Counted from the first letter of the stretch, positions 8,328-17,309 are shown. The stretch is 64,000 nt of DNA from CBDFKB01 sp965248715 (GCA_965248715.1 CBDFKB010000004.1:62001-126000); one strand, 5' to 3'. Translations and numbers: made by a program. The notes: generated by a model from the letters alone, not told the origin.

Positions 8328-9859
8328 GCGGCATTCTCGGCGCTGATGCCGGCCATCATCAGGCCAAGGGTCTGCACATTAGCGACGGACCGCTCGATAA
8401 TGCCTACCTGGCGGCCACCATTCATGACCATGATGCGGTCGGCCAGGCCCATAATCTCCTCCAGTTCCACCGACACCAGCAAAATTGCCGCGTTCTTGTC
8501 GCGTAGTTCGATCAGTTGCTTATGGATGAATTCTATCGCACCAATATCGACGCCACGGGTCGGCTGGCCGACCACCAGCACTTTTGGCGCGGCCGACATT
8601 TCGCGGGCAATCACCAGTTTTTGCTGGTTGCCACCGGAAAAATTCTTACCTGGCAATTCCGGGTTTGCCGGGCGCACGTCAAAGGTGTTCATCAATTGCC
8701 GGCAATGAGAAGTGATCGCGCCCTTGTTAAACAGCACCCGGTCACCGGTAGCATCACCCTTGTGGTAGCCAAGGATTGTATTTTCACGCGCTTCGAAGGA
8801 CAGAACCAAACCATGCTTTTGCCGGTCTTCGGGAATGTGGGCAATGCCTAGTTGGCGACAATGCTCAGGATCGGCTTCGCTTTCAGCGTCGACCGCGTGG
8901 CCGAGCACGGTAATTGATCCGCTATCCGGCAGCCGCATGCCGGCCAACACCTCTAATAATTCGCTTTGACCATTGCCGGCGACGCCGGCGACCCCCAATA
9001 TCTCGCCGGCCCGCACCTCAAACGAAATATCCGCGAGTAGGGTCGAGCCGACCGGCGAAGAGCAGCCAAGATCGGACACTTCCAGCAACACGTCGCCAGG
9101 CTTTGACTGGCCACGCTCGACCCTAAGCAGCACCTTGCGGCCAACCATCATTTCCGCCAATTCCTCGGGGTTGGTATCAGTGGTACGGCGGTGTCCGACC
9201 ATCTCGCCCTGGCGCATGACCGACACATTGTCGGTCACCGCCATGATTTCATCGAGCTTGTGGGTGATCAACAATATGGTGACGCCGCTTTCTTTTAATG
9301 TCTTGAGGATGCGGAATAGATTGACCGCCTCGTGCGGCGTCAGCACCCCAGTCGGCTCGTCGAGAATTAATAGTTCGGCGCCGCTTTTCAGGGCCTTGAG
9401 GATCTCGACCCGCTGCTGCAGGCCGACCGGCAGATCGCCGACTGCGGCATCGAGATCGACCGTCATGCCGTAATCGCGGCCGAGCCGCTCAAGGGATTGC
9501 CGGGTTTCGATGCGGCCGTTTTCGAGCAACATGCCGCCCTCGGAACCGAGCATTACGTTTTCTAGAACCGTGAAATTGGGCACCAGCACGAAATGCTGGT
9601 GTACCATGCCCACTCCATTGGCGATCGCATCAGCACTGGAGCGGATTGCGACCGGCTTGCCCTTGATGGTCATCTGGCCGCTATCGGCCCGTTGCAGGCC
9701 GTACAAAATGTTCATCAAAGTAGATTTTCCGGCACCATTTTCGCCGACAATGCCGTGGATCGTCGCCTTTTCAACCACCAGGTCGATATTGCGGTTGGCG
9801 CGCACAGTGCCAAACGATTTACTGACGCCCCTTAACGTGATCGCGGGAGGCGTGCCCAT
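8324..9859 (-). CDS. BMP-family ABC transporter ATPase (double-domain)
   Basis: A 511-residue tandem ATPase of the RbsA/YufO type. The first domain has Walker A (GENGAGKST) and Walker B (LLILDEPTG). The second has a degenerate P-loop (GVAGNGQSELLEVL), an intact signature NFSGGNQQKL and VLVVGQPTRGVD, the usual asymmetry of this family. I prefer the ATG at 9859, which has GGGAGA about 8 bases upstream; an in-frame ATG at 9892 lacks one and would add 11 residues. The protein powers import by the two downstream permeases, with the BMP protein delivering substrate. Confidence 0.9.
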   Translation of the reverse strand: MGTPPAITLRGVSKSFGTVRANRNIDLVVEKATIHGIVGENGAGKSTLMNILYGLQRADSGQMTIKGKPVAIRSSADAIANGVGMVHQHFVLVPNFTVLENVMLGSEGGMLLENGRIETRQSLERLGRDYGMTVDLDAAVGDLPVGLQQRVEILKALKSGAELLILDEPTGVLTPHEAVNLFRILKTLKESGVTILLITHKLDEIMAVTDNVSVMRQGEMVGHRRTTDTNPEELAEMMVGRKVLLRVERGQSKPGDVLLEVSDLGCSSPVGSTLLADISFEVRAGEILGVAGVAGNGQSELLEVLAGMRLPDSGSITVLGHAVDAESEADPEHCRQLGIAHIPEDRQKHGLVLSFEARENTILGYHKGDATGDRVLFNKGAITSHCRQLMNTFDVRPANPELPGKNFSGGNQQKLVIAREMSAAPKVLVVGQPTRGVDIGAIEFIHKQLIELRDKNAAILLVSVELEEIMGLADRIMVMNGGRQVGIIERSVANVQTLGLMMAGISAENAA

Positions 9860-9915
9860 GGGCGCGTCTCCCGCATCTTTAGTCCCGGTCATCTAACTGA
9901 AACGTCGTTGCAATA

Positions 9916-10917
9916 TTAGTAGGGGCACGAACTATCGCTTTGATAGTCGTGAACCATGACATTGCCGGCCTTGATGTCTTCACCGGCCTTGTCGATCGCC
10001 ATTTTCATGTCGTCGCTGATCAAATCGGCGTTGTTTTCGTCAAGCGCCCAACCGACACCGCCTTCCGCAAGCCCAAGATTGTGGACGCCGGTTTTGAAAT
10101 CACCGGACATTCCGTCTTTCATGGTTTCATAAGCTGCCACATCAACACGTTTTAGCATCGACGTCAGCACCGAGCCCGGCGCCAGATGGTTTTGGTTTGA
10201 ATCGACGCCAATTGCCAATTTGCCGGCATCAGCGGCTGCACGGATTACGCCAATACCGGTGCCGCCGGCTGCATGATAAACCACGTCAGCGCCACGATCT
10301 ATCTGGCTTTGCGTCAGTTCGGCGCCCTTGCCCGGATCGTTCCAAGCAGATGGGGTAGTACCGGTCATGTTTTGATAGACCTCGATATCGGCGCTAACTG
10401 ATTTTACCCCTTGCACATAGCCGCAGGCGAACTTGCGGATCAGCGGGATGTCCATGCCACCGACAAAGCCGACCTTACCGGTTTTTGACGCCAGTGCTGC
10501 GGCAACACCAACCAAATAGCTTCCTTCATGCTCTTTGAACGCATATTGGCGAATGTTGGGTTGGTCGAGCCAAAATACGTCGATGATCGCAAACTGCTTG
10601 TCCGGATTAGCCGCAGCCACCTTGTTGATTGCGTCAGCCTGGGCAAATCCGACGCCGAGAATAAGGGTGGCACCACGCTCGGCCATGCGGTTCATCGCCT
10701 GTTCGCGCTGGGTTGCATTGGTGACCTCAAATTCCATCACCTTAATACCGGTTTCCTCTTCAAAACGTTTGATGCCGTTATAGACCCCTTCGTTGAAAGA
10801 CTTGTCGAACTTGCCGCCCATATCGTAGATAACGGCTGGCTTGAAGTCTGCTGCCTGGGCGATGCCGGCAACTATGCCGATCGCCAACCCGGCAACAATG
10901 CGCAAAAGATATTTCAT
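9916..10917 (-). CDS. BMP-family substrate-binding protein
   Basis: A 333-residue periplasmic protein with a cleavable signal peptide (hydrophobic GLAIGIVAGIAQA, then ADF). AVIYDMGGKFDKSFNEG is the signature of the basic membrane protein/Med family that captures nucleosides. There is no lipobox, so it is a soluble periplasmic protein. A terminal SSCPY, with a Cys three residues from the end, is typical of the alphaproteobacterial branch. The start has GGGAGA 7 bases upstream. The oxygenase gene ends 15 bases upstream and the ATPase gene begins about 56 bases downstream. Confidence 0.9.
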   Translation of the reverse strand: MKYLLRIVAGLAIGIVAGIAQAADFKPAVIYDMGGKFDKSFNEGVYNGIKRFEEETGIKVMEFEVTNATQREQAMNRMAERGATLILGVGFAQADAINKVAAANPDKQFAIIDVFWLDQPNIRQYAFKEHEGSYLVGVAAALASKTGKVGFVGGMDIPLIRKFACGYVQGVKSVSADIEVYQNMTGTTPSAWNDPGKGAELTQSQIDRGADVVYHAAGGTGIGVIRAAADAGKLAIGVDSNQNHLAPGSVLTSMLKRVDVAAYETMKDGMSGDFKTGVHNLGLAEGGVGWALDENNADLISDDMKMAIDKAGEDIKAGNVMVHDYQSDSSCPY

Positions 10918-10932
10918 GGTCAGTCTCCCTGT

Positions 10933-11775
10933 CTATTTTAAACCAATTTCCTTCAGGCGCTCGTCAAGAAATTCGCCCGCGGTCTGCTGTTCGTCGAGTT
11001 GCACCTTTGGACGTGGATGGACGAACAGCGGCATGGAATAGCGCGATCTGTTTTCCTGTATCGGTGGATTGACAACCCGGTGCGGGGTCGAAGGATAGTG
11101 ATTTCGCGACGCCTTGGCCAGCATGTCGCCGGAGTTGACGGTGATCATACCGGCGCTGCACGGTACATCGTGCCAGTTTCCCTGCTGATCGCGCGCTTGC
11201 AGGCCAGGTTCACTGCCGCTCACCAACAGCGTGATCAAATTAATGTCTTCGTGCGTAGCCGCGCGCACTTCGCCAATATCCACATCATCGGGCAACGGCG
11301 GATAGTGCAAAATGCGCAACAGATTGTGGGTGCTGCCGGTGATCATTTTTTGCAACGGTTCGGAAAATTTCCGCCGGACCGATGGTGGGCTTTCGGCGTC
11401 GATCCAACCCAAAAGGGTTTCGCCGATTTCCAGCAGTTTGGCGTGGAAACGGCGGGTTTGCGCCTCCACCGACGCCGGCAACCGGCAGTCCTGATAGACG
11501 TGATAAAATTCCTTTAAGTCCTTGAACTGGCTGTCCTTGGCGTTTTCCGATTTATAAGGGTAATAGCCGTGTTGGGTTTCGGGACCGCTTTGGTAGTCAA
11601 AGCGATCCTTGCTGGCGAAAAATTTCGCCCACACCCCATACATTTCGTTGATTTCGGCTTCGGAAATCGGGTGACCATGCAGTACCGCAAATCCGGTCTC
11701 TTCGAATGATTTAACAAAGCGCTTGGGCGCATCATCGGCGTTTTGGTCGATTGCCAGGACGTTGAAATCGGTCAT
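10933..11775 (-). CDS. 2-oxoglutarate/Fe(II) oxygenase, isopenicillin-N-synthase-like
   Basis: A 280-residue non-heme iron oxygenase. The facial triad is visible as THED (His175, Asp177) and TPHRV (His232), followed by the 2OG-binding RYS. The N-terminal FVKSFEETGFAVLHGHPI is the DIOX_N domain of the family. ATG 11775 is chosen because AGGTGAG precedes it; the in-frame GTG two codons earlier overlaps that site. It lies 15 bases from the BMP binding protein and on the same strand as the importer, so it probably hydroxylates or otherwise oxidises the imported compound. The substrate is unknown; purine or pyrimidine derivatives are a guess from similar neighbourhoods. Confidence 0.85.
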   Translation of the reverse strand: MTDFNVLAIDQNADDAPKRFVKSFEETGFAVLHGHPISEAEINEMYGVWAKFFASKDRFDYQSGPETQHGYYPYKSENAKDSQFKDLKEFYHVYQDCRLPASVEAQTRRFHAKLLEIGETLLGWIDAESPPSVRRKFSEPLQKMITGSTHNLLRILHYPPLPDDVDIGEVRAATHEDINLITLLVSGSEPGLQARDQQGNWHDVPCSAGMITVNSGDMLAKASRNHYPSTPHRVVNPPIQENRSRYSMPLFVHPRPKVQLDEQQTAGEFLDERLKEIGLK

Positions 11776-12005
11776 GCTCACCTGCGGTTATCTCATCTGT
11801 CTATGAGAAAATTACCCTCGAGAGGCACGGTAGCGGACTGCATTCAACTGCGATCCGAACCAAATTATGCCAACTGATTTAATCTGCGTAGTCTTCATCG
11901 CGCCAACCTTAGCGCGAACTACGGTTACGGCAAACGGCCAATAACAAAAATCAACATACAAAAGCTGGGGACGGTCGGTTATTGCGGTGCCGGTCGCCGA
12001 TCCGC
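11776..12005. other. Intergenic region upstream of the oxygenase-importer operon
   Basis: About 230 bases with no ORF between the dddP-like stop and the oxygenase start. It should contain the operon promoter if dddP is transcribed separately. I could not find a convincing operator or riboswitch fold. Confidence 0.4.
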
Positions 12006-13337
12006 TCAACGTAAGAACCGCTCCTCGAACGGGAACGATGTCATATCGCGGTGGCCATCATCGGTAATCAAGATTTGCTGTTCCAATTTCACCCCTTCGC
12101 GGCCACCGACGGCGCCAATATAGGATTCGATGCAGATCGCCATACCGGGTTCGAAAACCCCATCATAACCGATCTCGTCGTTGTCCATCGGGTAATAGAC
12201 CGAGGGATATTCGTCGCAAAGACCAACCCCATGGGCGAGCACCGCATAACGCTGCGGGCGGAATTCTTCATCCAGGGTGTCAGCTTTCTCGGTAAATTCG
12301 ATGAACCCCATGCCCGGTTTGATGACCGCCATATTGGTTTGGATCTGGTCATAGGCACGTTGATAGAGCCGTTTTTGCTCCGCATCCGGTTCGCGCTCGC
12401 CGACCAACCAGGCACGCGAAATATCGCAGCACATGCCATAGACGCCGACCAGATCGGTATCAAACGAAACGATGTCGCCTTCCTGCATAATCCTGGGGCC
12501 GCATTCCTGGAACCAGGGATTGGTGCGCGGACCGGATGCCAGGATGCGGGTTTCAATCCATTCACCGCCATATTTGATGTTTTCGGCATGTAGGATCGAC
12601 CATAGGTCATTTTCGGTCATGCCCGGTTCGGTTTGCCGGTACATCTCGTGCATCGCCAGTTCGCAGCAGTGAACTGCGCATTGCAGCGCCTTTTGGTCGT
12701 CTGGCCCCTTGATGACACGGGCAATTTCGGTAACCGCCTGGCCCTGGAAGGTCTCTATGCCAACCGCGTGCAACGCCTTGAGCCCGTCCGGTTCGATGCG
12801 GTCGATTGCCAGTCGCCGGTTGCCGCCGCCATGGGCGCGCAAGATTTCGTCGACTTCGCCGGCAAATTTGCCCGCGGCTTCCTCAACCCGGTCGCCATTG
12901 ATGAAATAGAAGAAGCCGGCGCCCGTGCGCAACTCGTTGATCAGCGGAAGGTGGCCAACCAGGTGCTGGCAGCGCGCGAACTCCCACAGGACCACATATC
13001 CCTCGGCGGAAACGAAGCAGGCCCGAGCCGGATTGTGGGTAATCCACAATTGCATGTTGGTGCTGTCGGTGGCGTAGCGAATGTTGAGCGGGTCGAACAG
13101 CAAAACCCCGGCATAGTCGTGACGGCGAATTTCGCCAACCAGCCGGTTTAGGCGGAATTGGCGCATGGCTGCCAAATTGGGCGCCTCAAGCCCGGCGCCA
13201 GCAAAGGCGGCAAAAGCGCTTGGGGTCGGGCCTATTTCCACCCGGTCATTGTCATCGGGCGAGCCGTCCGGCTTCACACGGCGGCGGGTCGGATCGATCT
13301 TGCGGTTCGATACGTAATAAGCGTTCGGTGCGTCCAT
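12006..13337 (-). CDS. dddP: DddP-like M24-family enzyme (probable DMSP lyase)
   Basis: A 443-residue protein of the M24B 'pita-bread' fold with an N-terminal creatinase-like domain. DddP enzymes cleave DMSP to dimethylsulfide and acrylate, using two iron ions instead of acting as peptidases. The conserved ligand set is present: Asp293 and Asp295 (SFDTD), Asp305, His369 (AHGVG), Glu404 and Glu419, with Asp375 (LCDEY) at the catalytic-base position. Their mutual spacing equals that published for DddP, as I recall it (D295, D297, D307, H371, D377, E406, E421). NIRYATDSTNMQLW and SGPRTNPWFQECGPRI also match DddP closely. Start is ATG 13337, preceded by AAGGA; a TTG six codons earlier overlaps that site. 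It could still be a non-lyase relative. Confidence 0.72.
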   Translation of the reverse strand: MDAPNAYYVSNRKIDPTRRRVKPDGSPDDNDRVEIGPTPSAFAAFAGAGLEAPNLAAMRQFRLNRLVGEIRRHDYAGVLLFDPLNIRYATDSTNMQLWITHNPARACFVSAEGYVVLWEFARCQHLVGHLPLINELRTGAGFFYFINGDRVEEAAGKFAGEVDEILRAHGGGNRRLAIDRIEPDGLKALHAVGIETFQGQAVTEIARVIKGPDDQKALQCAVHCCELAMHEMYRQTEPGMTENDLWSILHAENIKYGGEWIETRILASGPRTNPWFQECGPRIMQEGDIVSFDTDLVGVYGMCCDISRAWLVGEREPDAEQKRLYQRAYDQIQTNMAVIKPGMGFIEFTEKADTLDEEFRPQRYAVLAHGVGLCDEYPSVYYPMDNDEIGYDGVFEPGMAICIESYIGAVGGREGVKLEQQILITDDGHRDMTSFPFEERFLR

Positions 13338-13618
13338 CGATTTTCCTTTCGCCAAACCGATCCACTATCGCCGGGCCAGCGCAAAATTGCCTGGCCGGTT
13401 TGCGAACCCAGCCAAATCCAAATTGCCCGGTAGAGCCGAGCCTGCGCGTGGCCTGGTTTTTCCCACACTAGGGCCGGTGGCATGGCGGCAAAATATCCAG
13501 TACCGACATCCCTGGCCTTACCGCGCCATTGGGTTGTCGGAAAATTTCTCATCGCTTCCCTTGTCCGCAGCGTGCCGAGCAGCGATATTGTCCTGGGGAA
13601 CTTGGGGGAATCAAAATT

Positions 13619-14020
13619 ATGTCTGAACAAATATCGGCCAAGCCCGACAGCAATAACCCGGCGCCAGGTTTCATCAAACATCCGGGCCATGTGATCACAC
13701 TTTCGCCGATCGCGGGCCAATTGCGGATCCGTGCTGACGGCGACGAGATCGGTCGCTCCAATGACGGGATCGAGCTCAACGAAAGTGGCTACGAGCCGGT
13801 AATTTACCTGCCGGTTAACGCCTTTCAACCCGACACTTTGGTGCAGTCGAGCCGCACCAGCAATTGCCCTTTCAAGGGCACGGCGAGTTATTGGCATGTG
13901 GTAAGCGCCAGCGGTGTGATCGAGAATGCCGCCTGGAGTTATGAAGAACCATATGACGAAATGTCGGCGATTGCTGGCCGGATCGCTTTTTACCGCGACA
14001 AGGTAGAGATTGCAGGCTGA
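13619..14020 (+). CDS. DUF427 domain protein
   Basis: A 133-residue small soluble protein of the DUF427 family: central FKGTASYWHV and the terminal ENAAWSYEEPYDEMSAIAGR with IAFYRDKVEI are the hallmark of the domain. An upstream in-frame extension exists to 13529, but the ATG at 13619 has GGGGGAA about 9 bases before it and begins the conserved part. The biochemical role of the family is not established. It stands alone, divergent from dddP. Confidence 0.85.
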   Translation: MSEQISAKPDSNNPAPGFIKHPGHVITLSPIAGQLRIRADGDEIGRSNDGIELNESGYEPVIYLPVNAFQPDTLVQSSRTSNCPFKGTASYWHVVSASGVIENAAWSYEEPYDEMSAIAGRIAFYRDKVEIAG

Positions 14021-14430
14021 CATTGTGCTGCGACGAGGACGCCAAGTGCGGAGTTCCTTGCCGGTTTCGGCGGATATGATCGTCAAGATTTCGCTTGCAA
14101 ATGGCAATAAATCGCACCGACCAAATCAATCGATCTGGTTGAATTTTGCTCTAGCTTTTATCGCCGGCAGGCAAGCATTGCGCCGCCGACAGCTGCGGTG
14201 AGGATGCTGTCGTAATGCTTGAACGGGTCTGTGGACAACTATGGTTGTGGCGCCGGCGTGGCCGATTTGGTCGCTGGCAAGGCGCGGTAATCTTGGCCAC
14301 TTCAAGCCTTTCGCAACATAGTCCAGGGATCAAACCGGCTGCGTCCCGAAGGGATTTGATCAAATTGGCCCAGTTTCGCGTCGCTCGTCGTCGAATATGC
14401 CCAACATGTCCTTCTTCCTCGCACTACGAA
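14021..14430. other. Non-coding stretch, nothing recognised
   Basis: About 410 bases downstream of the DUF427 gene with no supportable coding frame and no RNA fold I could identify. It leads into a cluster of three adjacent repeats. Confidence 0.5.
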
Positions 14431-14484
14431 AGCGGGCCAATGGGATCAAACCGGCACCACAATCATGAATGTCAACAGGCCCTA
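14431..14484 (+). repeat. Repeat family C, copy 1
   Basis: The segment ending GTCAACAGGCCCTAG matches 35175-35228 (CTCAACAGGCCCTAA), sharing about 45 bases including TCAAACCGGC and AATCAT. The 5' border is not certain. Confidence 0.65.
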
Positions 14485-14658
14485 GTGGAGTGAATTTGAC
14501 ATTTGGTGCCCACTTTTGCGGCTTCGTCGTTTGTCAAATGTCAAATGTCAAATTTAAAAATTCCACTAGATTCAATATCTTGCTATGGTTCTTTTGTTGC
14601 CAAGATTTGCAAACCTAAGTGTTGCAACGGGACGCAAATGTTGGAGCCGAACCACTAG
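14482..14658 (+). repeat. Repeat family B, copy 1
   Basis: A 177-base element bounded by CTAG on both sides, with short inverted ends (CTAGTGG ... CCACTAG). It is about 90 percent alike by eye to 25809-25977. Inside are tandem TTTGTCAAATG units and the conserved GTTGCAACGGGACGCAAATG. It is sandwiched between a C element and an A element, sharing CTAG junctions with both. Confidence 0.8.
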
Positions 14659-14762
14659 CGCTTGCCACGAAGCCTTGGATTCGCTTCATCGCGCTATCTC
14701 TTTTGTTTATGCGTGTCATTTTTCCCAAAACCGGTACCCACTTTTGGGTGACACGCTGCTAG
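14655..14762 (-). repeat. RIME-like repeat, family A copy 2
   Basis: A minus-orientation copy of the 102-base element. It is bounded by CTAG at 14655-14658 and 14759-14762. Its right-hand TA is part of the TAG stop codon of the exoR-like gene. Confidence 0.85.
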
Positions 14763-15598
14763 TCGGCGGTCATGGTTGAATTATGTACTTCAACCAGCGA
14801 CATTGCAGCCCGTCGCACTTCTTCACTAGCGAGCGAATAAGCGTCTTCCTGCATACGGGCAATCCACGCAAAACCAGCGCCCTTAGCGCGATCGGCCGCG
14901 ATCGTCATGCGGGCAAGACCATCGACCGGGTTGTGATAGACATCCTGTTCGCCGTCGCTAATGCCAGTAAACAGGATATGGCCGAGCCAGGCCTGGGATC
15001 CGACATGGCCCTTATGGGCCGAAAGCTGGAACATGCGGGCGGCCTCAAATCGGTTTTGGAAGCCATCGCCCTCTTGAAACAGCATGCGGCCAAGCTCAAA
15101 TTGGGCATCCTCGTCACGGAAATATAACGCCGCATGACGATACATGCGCCTGGCCATGAACGGGTTCGGCTTAACCACGGATTCGGGAATGCCTGCCTGG
15201 TAATAACGGCCAAGCGCGACAAATGCTTTGGAAGCAAAGCGAGCGGTTACGGTGCCCGGACTGGTTTCGGCGAACCGGTCGGCAATAGCGCGGAAAATAT
15301 TGAAGGCTTCAAGCGGATCGCGGCCAACCCCATCGCCCATCTGGTACATGCGACCAAGTTTCCAATGGGCGCCGGCGTCACCATTGTCCGCACCATAGCG
15401 CAACGCATCGACCGCGTCTTGCTCATTGCCGTCCTTGCGGGCCTTGAAATAAAATTGGATAACATCGGCCGATTTCGGCGTTTCCTGAAACACCTTGGCC
15501 GGGTCGAACGCAAGCGAGGTGCCAGGCGAGCCTGCCAAGGCGCACACGCCGGCGATAGCGGCAAATCTTACCAGAAACACTAACTCAAATGTCCGCAT
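14759..15598 (-). CDS. exoR: ExoR-like periplasmic Sel1-repeat regulator
   Basis: A 279-residue protein with a signal peptide (hydrophobic core to about residue 29, then AFDPAKVF as in ExoR). Several Sel1/TPR units follow, for example DALRYGADNGDAGAHWKLGR and YHHAAL-like RMYRHAALYFRDEDAQFELG. In rhizobia ExoR binds the periplasmic face of the sensor kinase ExoS and restrains ExoS-ChvI, which controls exopolysaccharide, motility and symbiosis. ATG 15598 overlaps the end of ilvD by 14 bases, suggesting coupled translation; the longer in-frame start at 15658 would lie deep in ilvD. The stop codon TAG is formed at the edge of a RIME-like repeat. ExoS-ChvI are not in the window. Confidence 0.78.
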   Translation of the reverse strand: MRTFELVFLVRFAAIAGVCALAGSPGTSLAFDPAKVFQETPKSADVIQFYFKARKDGNEQDAVDALRYGADNGDAGAHWKLGRMYQMGDGVGRDPLEAFNIFRAIADRFAETSPGTVTARFASKAFVALGRYYQAGIPESVVKPNPFMARRMYRHAALYFRDEDAQFELGRMLFQEGDGFQNRFEAARMFQLSAHKGHVGSQAWLGHILFTGISDGEQDVYHNPVDGLARMTIAADRAKGAGFAWIARMQEDAYSLASEEVRRAAMSLVEVHNSTMTAD

Positions 15599-17309
15599 AG
15601 CAGCGCTTTTCTTTCTTTCCGCCGGGATGGGTGATCGCGCCATAGCGGGCCGGACCAACGGTTTGCGCGTATTTCCAGATTGCTCCGGTGGTGTAATCGT
15701 TCTCGCGCGGTTTCCATTGCTGGCGCCGGATGGCGAGTTCTTCGTCGGTCAATTGGACATCAATGGTGCCGGCTTCGGCGTCGAGATCGATGATGTCACC
15801 ATCTTTAAGCAATCCGACTGGCCCGCCAACTGCCGCCTCGGGGCCAACATGGCCTATGCAAAACCCGCGGGTCGCACCCGAAAAGCGCCCATCGGTGATC
15901 AGCGCCACCTTGGAGCCCATGCCTTGGCCGTAAATCGCCGCCGTGGTGGCCAGCATTTCGCGCATGCCGGGGCCACCTACCGGACCTTCATAGCGAATAA
16001 CCAGCACATCACCTTCTTTGTAGTCGCCCTCATTGACCGCCGCGAAACAATCTTCCTCGCAGTCAAAACATCGTGCCGGACCGCTGAATTTCAGGTTTTC
16101 CAGGCCGGCTACTTTGACGATCGCACCATCCGGCGCCAGATTGCCCGACATTCCGACCACACCGCCCGTCGGCGTAATTGGATTGGAGACCGGATAGACC
16201 ACGTCTTGTTCATCGTTCCAAACCACCCGTTCCATGTTTTCGGCAATGGTGCGGCCGGTAACCGTCATGCATTCGCCATGTAAGAAGCCGCCATCGATCA
16301 GGGCTTTCATCAGGATCGGAATGCCGCCGGCTTCGAACATATCCTTGGCGACATATTTGCCGCCCGGTTTAAGGTCAGCGATGTACGGTGTACGCTTAAA
16401 AATTTCGGCAACATCAAACAGATCAAATTCGATGCCACATTCATGGGCAATCGCCGGCAGATGCAGCGCGCCATTGGTCGATCCGCCAGATGCGGCGACC
16501 ACGGTGGCGGCGTTTTCCAGCGCCTTGCGGGTGATAATGTCGCGCGGGCGGATATTGCGAGCGATCAGTTCCATAACCTTTTCGCCGGCGGCGGCACAAA
16601 ACTGGTCGCGAATTTCGTAAGGCGCCGGCGCGCCGGCCGAATAAGGCAGGGCAATACCGATCGCTTCGGAAACTGTGGCCATGGTGTTGGCAGTAAACTG
16701 GGCGCCGCAAGCACCGGCCGACGGACACGCGACGTGCTCGAGTTCATCAAGATCCTCGTCCGACATGGTGCCGACCGAATGCTGGCCCACCGCCTCAAAT
16801 AAATCTTGGACCGTTACCTGGCGGCCGCGGAAAGTGCCGGGCAGGATCGAGCCGCCATAGATAAAGATCGACGGCACGTTGAGCCGCACCATCGCCATCA
16901 TCATGCCGGGCAGTGATTTGTCGCACCCGGCTAAGCCGACCAAAGCGTCATAGCAATGGCCGCGCATGGTCAATTCGACCGAATCGGCGATGACCTCGCG
17001 TGAAACTAGCGACGCCTTCATACCCTGGTGACCCATGGCAATGCCGTCGGTAACGGTAATTGTAGTAAATTCGCGCGGGGTGCCGTGGGCCGCTGCGACG
17101 CCCTTTTTTACTACCTGGGCTTGGCGCATCAAGGAAATGTTGCACGGTGCCGCCTCGTTCCAGCATGTGGCTACGCCAACCAAGGGCTGGCCGATCTGCG
17201 CGGAGGTTAGGCCCATGGCATAGAGATAGGAACGGTGCGGTGCGCGAGCGGGCCCCATGGTGGTGTGTCGGCTCGGCAATCTGCTCTTGTCGAAAGTCTT
17301 GGCGTCCAT
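15585..17309 (-). CDS. ilvD: Dihydroxy-acid dehydratase
   Basis: A 574-residue iron-sulfur dehydratase of branched-chain amino acid and CoA biosynthesis, converting 2,3-dihydroxy acids to 2-keto acids. Cluster-ligand Cys motifs are visible: ATCWNEAAPCN, GCDKSLPGM and RCFDCEEDCF. PSAGACGAQFTANTM and LITDGRFSGATRGF are family signatures, and the length is normal for the IlvD/Edd family. The start at 17309 gives the usual N-terminus ending RSYLYAMGL. It overlaps the exoR-like gene at its 3' end. The alternative, a sugar-acid dehydratase, is less likely given the close match to the classical IlvD pattern. Confidence 0.95.
   Translation of the reverse strand: MDAKTFDKSRLPSRHTTMGPARAPHRSYLYAMGLTSAQIGQPLVGVATCWNEAAPCNISLMRQAQVVKKGVAAAHGTPREFTTITVTDGIAMGHQGMKASLVSREVIADSVELTMRGHCYDALVGLAGCDKSLPGMMMAMVRLNVPSIFIYGGSILPGTFRGRQVTVQDLFEAVGQHSVGTMSDEDLDELEHVACPSAGACGAQFTANTMATVSEAIGIALPYSAGAPAPYEIRDQFCAAAGEKVMELIARNIRPRDIITRKALENAATVVAASGGSTNGALHLPAIAHECGIEFDLFDVAEIFKRTPYIADLKPGGKYVAKDMFEAGGIPILMKALIDGGFLHGECMTVTGRTIAENMERVVWNDEQDVVYPVSNPITPTGGVVGMSGNLAPDGAIVKVAGLENLKFSGPARCFDCEEDCFAAVNEGDYKEGDVLVIRYEGPVGGPGMREMLATTAAIYGQGMGSKVALITDGRFSGATRGFCIGHVGPEAAVGGPVGLLKDGDIIDLDAEAGTIDVQLTDEELAIRRQQWKPRENDYTTGAIWKYAQTVGPARYGAITHPGGKKEKRCYADI

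Noticed and set aside
13274..14107. Minus-strand ORF of 277 codons across the start of dddP and the DUF427 gene
   Set aside because: It overlaps two well-supported genes on the other strand and frame, with no homology-like motif.
15585..17309. IlvD reading as phosphogluconate dehydratase (Edd)
   Set aside because: N-terminal and Cys motifs fit the IlvD branch, and no Entner-Doudoroff genes are adjacent.
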